A stretch of DNA of 64,000 nt from Phytophthora quininea. Lineage: Eukaryota > Oomycota > Peronosporomycetes > Peronosporales > Peronosporaceae. A model generated the notes under the pieces. That model was not told the DNA's origin. It saw only the letters and a program-made list of their open reading frames with translations, and made no database searches. The stretch lies in contig JAAVTG010000697.1 in assembly GCA_011947345.1 (NCBI GenBank), forward strand, positions 62,001-126,000. Reading direction: 5' to 3'. Positions 9,990 to 21,000 of the stretch are shown piece after piece. Numbering within the stretch: position 1 is the stretch's first letter; each line of letters opens with the position of its first letter. Both the position numbers and the translations under genes were made by a program.

Positions 9990-10394
9990 GTCTTTGCTTA
10001 ATCTATCGGGACAGCTTCATCATTGAAATGATCTCTCTTACGGACGGATATACTGGCGGCGGGTCTGTTCTAGTTGTCGTTTAGAATACCGTAGTTGTCG
10101 ACCAGCGATGCGAACTGTGAGTAGGGTCCTCTATTTGGGAGGTATCAAGTTGAAGTGAGTTGCCATTGCTATTGCAAGGGCAGACGTGACCATGGCAACT
10201 GGTGGAGGTCGGGACTGAGCCTTTCATCGCCAAGAGGTTCCATTGCTATTACCTGCTGTTGATAGAGACCGATTCCCGTGACGCTGTTCAGTCCTTACTA
10301 GCCAAATTCAAACGATCGGTTAATGCTGAAGCTGTCCGAAAGACGTGCAGACACACTTCGAACACTGCACTGGAGCTCAGCAGCCAGCACCCAC
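9941..10394. repeat. Long imperfect inverted repeat, arms about 75-85 bp
   Basis: The left arm at 9941-10024 is matched in reverse complement by 10322-10394. Shared blocks include GTGGGTGCTGGCT, GAGCTCCAGTGCAGTGTT, GTGTGTCTGCACGTCTTT and GGACAGCTTCA, separated by small indels. About 300 bp lie between the arms. The left arm forms the 5' end of the Fanzor-type reading frame, so the right arm is a second, oppositely oriented copy of that end. Confidence 0.75.
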
Positions 10395-10420
10395 TTACTC
10401 CTGCTTGGAGTTGCTTCCGG

Positions 10421-10422
<2 letters not shown>

Positions 10423-10458
<36 letters not shown>
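10423..10458 (+). repeat. (CT)18 microsatellite
   Basis: Uninterrupted CT dinucleotide run of 36 bases, just beyond the right arm of the inverted repeat and about 200 bp upstream of the kinase start. Confidence 0.95.
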
Positions 10459-10461
<3 letters not shown>

Positions 10462-10659
10462 TGGTGCCCTAAATGTCTGTCACGCTTGACAGCTCATGAT
10501 TTGACGTGGTTTGGCGCTGTGAAAATAGATGGCCGAGCCTCTGGTTCTGAGGAGGCGACGCCTCTATATTTACGCCGGTATTCATCTCGCCGCGGTTGGT
10601 TTTGCTTTCGTCCAACCTCATCGCACCAAGTTGCCGAGTGAGCAGAGCACTAGACAGCC

Positions 10660-12724
10660 ATGGGCAGCGCGGCGTCGGTGCCGACCGACGGGAACAGCGC
10701 GATCCGCTTGCAGACGCCGTCGCGCATCGTCGCGGCGTTCCTGAACCTTGCCAACAAGCCGCACCACGCACCGCTGGTAGCCGCCAAGACCCAATGGAAG
10801 ATTGCACAGCCGTACGCGGGCACAAACGGCGAGCCGTCCACGAACGAGCAGGAGCTGCTGCACATGCTGCACGACCCGGTGGGGCAGAAGCACATTGGCG
10901 CGTTCGCCAAGAAGATCCTCACGTCCGAGACTTTTTCTGCTGGGTCGAGATCAAGGAGTTCAAGGAGGCTCCGTCCATCGGCTACCGGAAATCCATGGCC
11001 AAGCTCATCTACAAAAATACATCAAGAACGGCTCCACCATGGCTCTCGGCAGCATTACGTCCGACCTCATCGCCTTTTACGATGTACGCGCGCTTCTTGG
11101 GGGCTTTTTGGCTGGTGCTAATTGATATTTACCGGTTTTCGTACCTGATAGAAAGAAATCGGCGACTTGGATCATGGCAAGACCGCGACGGTCGACTTTT
11201 TCGATCCGCTAATGGTCAACATCGTGGCCGATATGTGTAAAAGCACCTTCATGCGGTTCAAGGCCTCGCCGGAGTATGACGCCTACAAGAAGGACCTGAA
11301 GGACACGTACAACAAGGTCACGATCGAAGACTTTGAGTACTTGGAGCTGTTGGGCAGCGGGGGATTCGGCCGAGTCGTGCATGCGCGCAAGAAATCGACC
11401 GGCAAACACTACGGTATGATACGAGACAAAGTAGTGCTTGATGTTCATGGTCTAACAAACCTGTTTTTCGACAGCCATGAAGATTCAGCTCAAGTCGGGT
11501 CTTTTGGACGAACACCACGACCAACTGAGCCAGATCACGTCGGAGAAAGACATTCTACAGATTTGCCACAACCCGTTCGTCTTGGACATGCACTACAGCT
11601 TCCAGACACCGGCACACGCTATCATTGTGACGGAGCTCGTACGTGGTGGCGATCTGGGCGACGCCTTGAAAACGTCGCGCGACGGCTACCTTTCCGAAGA
11701 CCGTGTGCGGTTGTACGCAGCAGAGATTGGTCTTGCACTCAACCACATGCACGAGTTGGGGCTTATTTATCGCGACTTGAAGCCTGGTAACGTGTTGCTG
11801 GGCGAAGACGGACATGTTATCTTGGCCGACATGGGCCTTGCGGCAGGCTTTGACCCTATAAAGCTGAAGAAAGAAGAGACCGGACACTATCGGTACGAGC
11901 CCTTCCAGCCGAAACTCACGCGCCGGAAAACAACAGTAGGCACCCGCGGCTACATGGCGCCGGAGATCATTTCGGGCAAGCTTGTGAAGCGCGACCAAAG
12001 GCCCGGGTATACCTTTGCAGTGGACTTTTGGTCGCTGGGCGTCACAATATTCGAGCTCATGTGCGGCTTTCAGCCGTTCAGCATGCACTCGAACGGCAAT
12101 TTCTTCCAGGAAGTGGCCAACGAAGAAATCTTTCGGCTGTCGCCGCGCACGCAGCACAAGATTGAGCTCCAGAAGATGGCCCAGGGCGTGACATTCCCGC
12201 TGCACCTGTCGCGGAACGCCCAAGATTTTGAAGCGCCTGCTTGAGGTGTCCCCGGAGCACCGGTTAGGCTGCAACTCGGATAAGGGGTTCGCCGAGTTCA
12301 TGGAGCACTCTTTTTCGAGACGGTGGACTGGGAGAAGCTCATGATGAAGCACATTGACGCCAAGTTCAAACCTGCGCTGCCGCTGCTGACGGACAAGAAG
12401 ATTTACAATTCCTACGAACACATGATGTCCCACTTCGACATGCGCGACAAGGACTTCATCCGACGTAAGTAGTGATCAATCTCGTGTTCTTGCTTGTTGC
12501 ATATCAACTAATTGTCTAGCTTTGCATTCTCCGATACAGATGACTGGTATGCAGATCCAGACGCGGAGATGCAGAAACACTTTGACACGTGGGACTTTAT
12601 CTCGCAATATACGCTACGAGCCGAGCTGGGTATCGCCAAGGAGCTGGACGAGACCAACATCCCGTACAAGGTGCTGCAGCTCACTGGCGAAGACAGCAAG
12701 TCCAAGTTCGCTGCGCCGAAGTAG
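10660..12724 (+). CDS. RGS-domain AGC protein kinase (GRK-like)
   Basis: Starts with MGSAASV, so Gly2 could be myristoylated. The N-terminal half looks like an RGS homology domain (FFCWVEIKEFKEAPSIGYRK, then SPEYDAYKKD). The kinase domain has GSGGFGRVVHARKKSTG, VAIK-type Lys in AMKIQLKSG, YRDLKPGNVLL, ADMGLA (DMG in place of DFG; GRKs have DLG), and VGTRGYMAPEII. The end carries an AGC C-tail. Introns: 11084-11151, 11414-11474 and about 12463-12539. Frame breaks at homopolymers: T-run 10932-10936, A-run 11013-11017, C-run 12219-12221 (one base too many), T-run 12311-12315. Each is repaired by one base and restores the family motif. Role: probably phosphorylates activated receptors or another membrane substrate, by analogy with GRKs. 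Confidence 0.8.
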
Positions 12725-12990
12725 TCCATTGCCAGCCCCACGATAGCAGTACTATAAGTCAGGAGATGATGACCAACATCCATTTTCAAACGAAGTCCAT
12801 TCTTGACCTTTTCCACAACGGCAAACAGAGCGCCAATGCGAAGCAGCTTTGACGCTCCTCCCTGTCCGTGCTGTCAGCGGACACAACCACTTGAATCGAG
12901 ACTAAACCTCCCATTTCCGACTGCGACTGCGAAACGACGTCGACCGATAATAGACGCTGACGCGCAAAATCTCACTGCTCTCCTCATGGA

Positions 12991-14184
12991 ATGGGCAGCT
13001 TGTGCAGCAAGCAGACGAGCGAGGACGCCTTCAACAGCGCGCTGCGACTCAACCAGTCGCTAGTACAGACGCTCAAGGGCCTCGGCCTCGACCACAAGCA
13101 CCTCTTCGCGCTGCACCAGATTTTCACAGCGATGGACAAAGGTAAGTCGTCGAACTCTGCGCCTCAGTGTACTATCTCAATGCTAATGCGAGTATTCCAT
13201 GCACAACGCAGACAAGTCGGGCGAGATCGACATGCTGGAGTTCTTCGACTACATCGGTGCGTCGTCCTTAGCGTCGTTGCATGAACAGGTAGCACTGACG
13301 CCGTGTTTGCTGCCGCAGACATCAAGCGAAGCCGCTTTTCGGAAAAGGCGTTCTCTGTCATGGACCGCAACGGCAGCGGCGAGGTGGACTTTGTCGAGTT
13401 CGTACTGGCGGTGTGGAACTACTGTTCGTTCAACCACGCCAGCCTCGTCCGCTTTGCGTTCGACCTGTACGATGTGGACGGCAGCGGCGAGATCGAGCAC
13501 AGCGAAGTGGTGCGGTGTGTGCGCGAAGTATGGGGCAGCGCCTGGGAAACCAGCTCGGCGGCCCAGAAAATCATCGGCAAGCTGGATGCTATCATGGAAG
13601 GAACGTCCAACAATCGCCTGTCGATGGCCCAGTTCCAGGAGTTCTCGATCCGCCACCCGATGCTGCTCTTTCCTGCGTTCGAACTGCAGATGGAGATCCA
13701 GCGAAAGGTGCTGGGGCAGAGCTTTTGGTCGCGAGCGACGGCGAACCGCAAGTCCGTCGATGTCCGACAGATGAAGTGGGACCACGTGAAAGAGGTAACG
13801 CTGCTCTCTCGGCAAACGAGCTCGAATTTACTCACCATGATGGAGGAAGACGCCGAGAGACAACTGGAAGTCAAGTCGCTCAAAATGACAAGCAGCTGGC
13901 GGCGACGGGGCTCTAAGCTCGTGAGCTTCCCTCGCAGCTCGCTGACGCGAACCTTCGTCTCGAGCAAGGCCAGTCACGACGACTCGGAGGCAGCGGCTGT
14001 GGCAACCGCAGCCGCTGTAGCTGCAAGTCACGCGAAAGTGGAGAATGCTAGAAGGAGATCGTCAGGCACGAGTCAGGTGGCTGTCACGACAGGGCAAACT
14101 GGACGGCGGCAGTCGGCTCCAACAGCGCCGCCCATACTGCATGGAACTGTCCACCATGAGGACTTACTAGAGGACATTGAATAG
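12991..14184 (+). CDS. Triple EF-hand calcium-binding protein with basic tail
   Basis: Clean three-exon model: 12991-13141, 13212-13256, 13319-14184 (353 residues), no frame break. Exons 1 and 2 splice into the first EF loop (DKDKSGEIDMLE). Exon 3 carries DRNGSGEVDFVE and DVDGSGEIEHSE, all with canonical acidic and Gly positions. A fourth loop is not evident. The N-terminus MGSLCSKQ has Gly2 and Cys5, a pattern suited to N-myristoylation plus palmitoylation, so membrane attachment is likely. After the EF region comes a basic Ser/Arg-rich tail and an Ala-rich low-complexity stretch (about residues 275-295). It is related to the calcineurin B/recoverin superfamily, but the long tail is unusual for those short proteins. 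Confidence 0.82.
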
Positions 14185-14356
14185 CCGCAGAAAGAGAACA
14201 CTGCCGATGTGTAGTATATCCAGGCGAAGAAGCGTGTTCGCTGCAATAGAAATTAAATATGAATCTTGACAGACCAGGAATGCAGCTGCCACATCGTAGC
14301 GCACGCTATGTAGATCTCGTACCGAAGCAGACCGGTCTGTCCCCTGTGGAGAGTAG

Positions 14357-14723
14357 TTAATTGGCCGAGTAGAACCGACCGATCGCTTGCTGGTCCATTG
14401 CAGCTTGTCGGTCTCGAATGATCTGCCGGACGCTCGCCAGCTTGTCGTTCAGTCGACCGACCTCGCTCTCCTGCCTCTCGATGTCGTTGATGAGGGCCGT
14501 TGACGCGTTCAGCAGGTTGGACGCCAGCAGCTCCAGCGCCTGCTGCGCCTGGTTCTGGGCTTCGTCCAGATGCGCCTTGGCGACGCTCTTCTTGCTGGGC
14601 GGTACGCTCTCGCTGCAGCTGCGGCCGCACGCCGAACGCCGACTGGTACAGCGCAGCCACCTCGTGCATGTACGCCACGCTCTTCTCGAAGGCATCCCAC
14701 ACGGCGGCTTCCTCGTCGTCCAT
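14357..14723 (-). CDS. Short coiled-coil protein, Abi (WAVE complex) N-terminus-like
   Basis: Begins MDDEEAAVWDAFEKSVAYMH and continues, after one frame break near 14600-14620, as KAHLDEAQNQAQQALELLAS followed by a heptad-rich stretch to the stop (about 122 residues). The pattern of an N-terminal helix with aromatic residues, then LA-x-N(I/L)L, then IERQESEVGRLNDKL and a final AIGRFY is similar in layout to the helical N-terminal region of Abl-interactor (Abi) proteins, which pair with the WAVE/SCAR complex that activates Arp2/3. The SH3 and proline-rich parts are absent, as in many protist Abi proteins. The similarity is weak; any short coiled-coil adaptor is an alternative. Confidence 0.4.
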
Positions 14724-15001
14724 GCTATCAGTTCCGTGATGCCACTAAACCTGAAATACGCTTATACTGGCATAGATTTTACTAAACCTAGTATTAAACC
14801 AGTACAGCTCTTATGCCGTTAAACTGTCGAATACAAATTTGCCTTGATTGAAGTATGGGGAGGATAACAGCTCTTCAAGCTGAAATGCCCCAATACTGTA
14901 GCAGAAAAGATCGAGCACGCAGAAGGGGGCAAGAGCTGCCGAGGAAGCCCGTCGCCGTCTGCAGAGCTCTATTATCGCTGCGACACAGGCCCCCGCCGGC
15001 C

Positions 15002-18000
15002 ATGAGCAGTCAGCGCAGCAAGGCCGCGCGACTGTTGCGCCAGAGCAGCGTACTGCACGAGCTACAGGAGAGCCAGGAGAAGGACTCGCTGGACGGCCGC
15101 TACGCGCGGCTCATGGCGGAGCTCTCGGCGCTCTGCGGCGACCGTGACCACGTGCTGACGCCCGAGAGCCTCGCCTTCTTCGCCACTGACGGACGCGCCG
15201 AACCCGTCAAGCTCGAGCGCCAGCAAGAGCGCGCCGACGCCGCCCCCAAGACCTCGTCCAAGCAGGACGACCTGCTGAGCGCCGACGCCGCCCGCCGCCA
15301 GCGCGTGGAGGAGCTCACGCGCTTCTTCATGGAGGCCAAGTCGGACATCGAGTTCGCGCTGGGCGGCGGCCGCGAGTTCCGCGACGCTAAGGACAAAGAC
15401 GCCGAGAGTGACGCGGGCGACGACCGCGAGAACGAAACGGCCGAGGAAGAGGAGGAGGAAGTCGCCAAGGACCCGGCGCGGCAACTGGCCAAACTGCACG
15501 CCAGACTGCTAAAAGACAAACCGGACAACCGCGTGTACAACGTCATGCTCAGCCAGATCCGAGAGCAGAACCCGGCGCTTTATGGGGCCATCTTGTGCCA
15601 CCCGCTCGTAACGGGGTGGACCCCAAGAAGGACAAAAGAAGAAGAAGAAACGGAAGGACCGTGAGAGGAAAGAAAAGCAGCCGTCCCAGACAAACTTGGG
15701 CAGCACGATGCTGACGCCCGATTTGACGGCCGAACCGCTGGATGACAGTGCCATGAGACTCAACATTAGTCGCTTCGTCGCGAAAAGCATTGCCGATGGA
15801 TCCTTGCAGGGGCTGATGCTCGCTGCGAAGCTGGTGCTGTCGTATCTAAAGCAGCAAAGTGCGGATTCCGCGCCCCCGGTGTTCCCGCTTGCTTCTCATC
15901 TTCGAGTATTGCGTGGCGAACCAGCACCGCAATACAAACCAAAAGAAGCGCCTACTGCATCACCGACGACGAAAGAAGTCACGACGCCGACGAAGGCAGA
16001 CCAGCACATGACGGATAGCAGTACACTAGGACGCAAAGACGGTGCTTTCGAATCGGACTTACAGAGCGCTGTTTTAGAGGCTTCTGCTGGCGAAATGGAC
16101 TTGGATTCCGACAGCGGATCTCTCGCGAAGCTGCGCGCTCGCCTAAGTCGATTCGGGGAGGATGGCGACGACGACGACGATGAGGAGGATGAACGTGGTG
16201 AAGGTGAAGACAGCATTAGTGGAGAAGGCGTGGACGAAGATGCGCTGATGGCACGTGCCATTGCGTTGTCGCTATCCCCGAAGTCAACCTTCGGGAGCAA
16301 AACACATCGGAGGAAATCCCTGCTAGTCCGAAGGGTGGGAATGACTTATCTGGTGATGCTCCACTTGATGGGAAAAACGTGAAAACTCGCCCTCCAAAAT
16401 TTTCTGCGGAGGAGTTGTTGGAACTTGGCCCATTTGCTCTACCTGGAGATTATGTCGCTGATGTCGATGGAGCTACTGTCGTGATGGCACTGATTGCTCA
16501 GATGAACAAGGTTTGTCTCGAGTATCTCCAGTCATGCCAAAAGGGCATTCTTCTCAGCAAGTCTCCTGTTCAGCCCCACCCACTGACATTTATGCTTCTG
16601 AATTCTTTGTTGAAAAGCCTGCAGAACTCAGCTTCTCTTCCGTCTCAATACTCGGGGATCCTGCACGGGTGGCAAAGTGGCAACTCTTTACGTCGTGTTC
16701 AATGCTGTCCTTGTTTCGTGTTCTGGAAGTTCATTTTTTCATGTCGAAGTAATGGGAATTGCACCAGCTTCCGTTGGTCTCGGTCACATATCAAGACACG
16801 ACTCTAATGGAGATGACGAAGCGCCTGAGAGTGGAAATCCTTTGTTGGAGAGCTTAAAATCCCTTGTGCTCGAATACATTACTCTTGAATGTATTGGTCA
16901 AATCAACGACAGCCGAGACGTTATCGGTGCTATTATATTTTTGAATCCAGCGGCCTGCGATCCGGTTGAAGTCGAGCATGCGGCCAAGTATTATTTTGCT
17001 CGAATTCGAGAGCAAGCAATGGCAGCGTGGATTCGAGCATTTGCTATATTCTACAGTTCACAGAAAGAACGCCACTTCATTTTGATGTCTAAACTCGCGG
17101 AGTGCCTGAAGTTAGCTCAAAGTGGTGAGAAAGACGTGCACTGGAAGTTTTATCAGCTGGAGCTTGTGTGCGCGCGACTTGCATTACCGGACATGGCACA
17201 GCTCTTCGTTCCCCTCTGTGTGGATGTAGTAGAACATGACAACAGCACTGAACGTGGACGGAAACACAAGCATGGGAACGACCCTAGTGTGAAACCGATT
17301 GACGATGGTGCCCTGCAAAATGCTGCGTCAAAGACTGGCAAAATCAAAGCGAAATGGACTCCTGCTATCATTCGTTCCTCTCTTGATGCAGGAACGCTCA
17401 GCGTGCGATGTTTGTACGATTACATATCCGACCACGGACCGCCTGGCGTCCTAGGTGCTACGGTGGAACCGACCTCGGGGCCGAGCGATGAAATTCTTGG
17501 TGCCGATACTTTAGCAAATGCTTACGAAGAAATGTGGGACATGAGTCGCAAGCAGAAGGTGGAGGCATTGGAATGCATTAATCGACTTCCAAGCTTACTT
17601 GATTTGCTGCGCGAGAGTATCTTATCGACAGGATGGCAAGTCTCCTCGTTTAAGGGCAGTTGTGAACTTCTCCACGCCCCTTTACTCCCGCTCCTCGAAA
17701 AGGATGACGAACATTCTCGTTCATCAGCATTAAATGCTCGAATTCTTTTGCTGCGATCACTTCAAGACTTGATGATTCAACGCCTGGGCGGGTCTCGTGG
17801 TGATGAGCCACCAGCACTGGAGTTTGATTCCTCGCGTTGCGCGGAAACAATGACGTTGTCGGACGGCAGCCGTACAGCAAAGCAGTATACCGCTAAACAG
17901 TGGGGAATGGTGATGGCTACTACAGGCTGTCCACCTAACACAGGTATTCACGAATGGGCTGTCCGGCTTGACCGATGCGAAAAGGGTCATATTTTTCTTG

Positions 18001-21000
18001 GTGTTTGCACTCGGGATGCATCAGTTGCAACTTATGTTGGCGGTGATCGACAGGGGTGGGGACTTATCGGTACTCGTGCACTTTGGCACAGTCGCAGCAA
18101 AGTACGTGGGGATTATGGAGACGGCTTTACAACGGGAAGCGTTGTTCGCGTTCGGTTGAACACAGATAGTGGAGCACTGTCTTTTGGTGTGGAAGATAAC
18201 GATTGGGGCATCGCGTTCGATGGCTTAACTCAGCATGGGACTTTGTATCCTGCAATCGGTTTATACCAACGTGATGACCAGGTGACGATTTTACCTGTCC
18301 AGCCTCCATTGAATTCGGCTCTCGCTTCATCTGCTAGCGGCGAATCGATGGAACCTAGACGAGCTGCGATCCCCGCAGTTCTCAAGCCGTTCCTTCATCA
18401 TGCGGGGGCACTTTTGGAATCATGCTGCGCGTTTCTGTCAAGCCCAAGTTTAAACGACTTGAGTGCTGCCGCGGAACAGCAGTTAACTCTTACAGGATCT
18501 CAAAAGACCGAACGAGCGCGTGGGTTGGAGCAATTAATTTCTTCGCACCCCTGCTGTTTACAATGGTGACGCCTCTTATTAGTTCACTCACTCTCATTCG
18601 AAACTACTATGGTTTGGGATCAACGCTGGCGATGGCGTTTGTGCCGTGGTGCATTCGCACAATGCAATGTATCGAAAATGTGAACCAATGTCTTCGTACA
18701 TTGACCCCATCTTTAGAAGACGACGAGGGGTATCGCCTGGAAATCTTCTACTCAGTGTGGGTGGAGAATGGGAGCTTAAAAGTGTAGCTGCTGGTAACAT
18801 CCCGGCTCAACAATACCACCTTACGCTGTCACAAGGAAAAACGGTATGATATTTGGACGCAGCAGTGGATCGTTCACTACAGTAACGTTGAATGGCATTG
18901 CACATGGAACCAAGGTGTGTTTTGTGGAAACATGGCGCCAAGGAGGGACCTGCTTGGTGGAAGGACGCCTACGCGCTGATGGCTGCGTGTTCACAGGCAG
19001 TTACGAAGATACAAAAAGCCATACCAGCGGCAGTATTGTTGGCAACAAATTGTCTATGGATTCGAAGGCACAACATATCACAAAGCGGCAATGGGTGAGC
19101 AATCAGCTTGTTATCCTAGAAATGGTAATCTCCAATTTGTTGGGCAACTTCAGTCATGCTTTGGCCAGCCTCGAGAAAGATGACTTGCTGATAGATAATG
19201 TGTTTGCAAGTGCTTCGGCCTCGAGCGAGTCTGTCATGGCTGATTCGAGCGATATAGTGGAAGATGATATCTCAAAGATGTCCTCTTCTGAATGCTCGAT
19301 TGACGAATACAACGAATGGGTGAACAGCAACTTGTTTGAAGGAGGATTGCCTTTGGCCACAGTGCAGTCCCATCTACAAAACGTGCTGGAGAGAGCGTCG
19401 GAGATTACTGGCTATGGCACGGTTGCAGCAGCTGGGTCCCTCCCCATGCTTACAGAAACAACCAAAGAGTGGCTGCAATATGTGTTACCTAAGACGCTCT
19501 CATCTCTTGCCCCCACGACTGGCGTCAATTCGGTTGGGGCAGTGCGCGCAAACGACCCTTTCCTTAAGGATCTAGTTGATAATTGCGGTGAAGCTGGGGA
19601 AATGGATCGCTGGGTTTCTAAGCACGTGGGCGAGTCGCCATTTGTGCGACTAGGAGGTGAGCCTATGAAGGCTGCACGTCGAACTGTTTGTGCCGCGATG
19701 ATATGGCACAGTGGTTCTTTGAAAGCCATTAAAAAGCACGTGGAGAGTACGCAGGCCAGTCACCTGGAAAGTGAAGTCCGCCCACATGAAAACTTTATGC
19801 ATATTTGGAGAGCAGCTCAGCGAGTTATCGAGTGGGCTATTCGCGCAAAGAATACTATGGGCTCCTCGTATACGGTTGTGGCCGGCCTGGTAATCAGAAA
19901 AGCGCAGTTCTTGCTAGAAATTGAGCCGAGTGCGAAGGCGGTGGCTGCTGCTGAAGCTGTGTTTGCTCTTGCAGCTGTGGACCCTTCAAGTGGTGGATCC
20001 CAGAGAGTTCCGGCAAAATCTGCTGTGTTCGAATGCGCAGAGCGTATATACAGTGACGTGCTAGTGCAAGTCACGCGTTTCGTGGAAGCTCCTATTCGGG
20101 TTTCGTCACTCCAGTCAAGAATGCTGGGAAATTGCACCGGGGCATTTCTTCGGATCATTGGCTTGCTGTCTTTCCGGAGCTTTGTTGGCGACTCTGGTGG
20201 GAATCATCGCAGTGTGCTATCATCGGAACGCCACGAGGTTATACAGTCCTCCTTCGCATTGTCGAGCGCTCTACAATGGCTCTCTCCAACTTTGACTGAC
20301 CTCAAGACTAGTGGTGGCCGCGGGTCCGCTCTGAGCAAAGAACTGAGTGATTTTAGTGGCGGTGCTCTGTCTTTAGTCTCTTCCTCGAAACCAGAAACTG
20401 TCACTGAATCATCTCACTACCTAAGCGGACTCGGTGGTTGCGGAAAGCACCTCAAAAACGACCTCAGGGATTCCTTTGAATCCTTGTATGGTTACCTGTG
20501 CGCATCTTTATCAAGAGCAACGTGGGCACATGACGTTGACTTGCAACTTGTGATCTTATTAGCGTGGGGGATAATTATTCAGCCCGATGATCACTCGTTC
20601 TTGTCGCGTGTCGGCATTTTTAGGGTTTTACAAACAGTGCTGGATGAAGCTCGTGGGTCAAGTGACGGAGCTCTAGAGGATTCACCATCACAGGACTCGC
20701 CAGACGAAGCGGGGTTGTTAGCTCAGAACAAAAAGAAGATCGTCCAGGCTGCGTTAAAAGTTGTCCATCTACTGGCTGCTCAAGTTGCTCATGCTAGCGA
20801 TACAGCTGATGGCCTCTTGAGCAAGTCTGATCTTCCTCCGACTCCCGGTCTCAGTTTGGGTTCAATTCCACTTTTGCGGAAACCGTCAGGCCCTGAAACT
20901 CTGGGCAAATCTGTGTTCCACATGTTGTACACAGAATTGAAAAACTCTTTGGAGGAGATGCGGCAAGGGAAAGGAAATACTCGTCCAAATGAGGGAGTAT

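Noticed and set aside
10025..10321. Possible small gene between the inverted-repeat arms
   Set aside because: No frame of useful length without stops and no motif.
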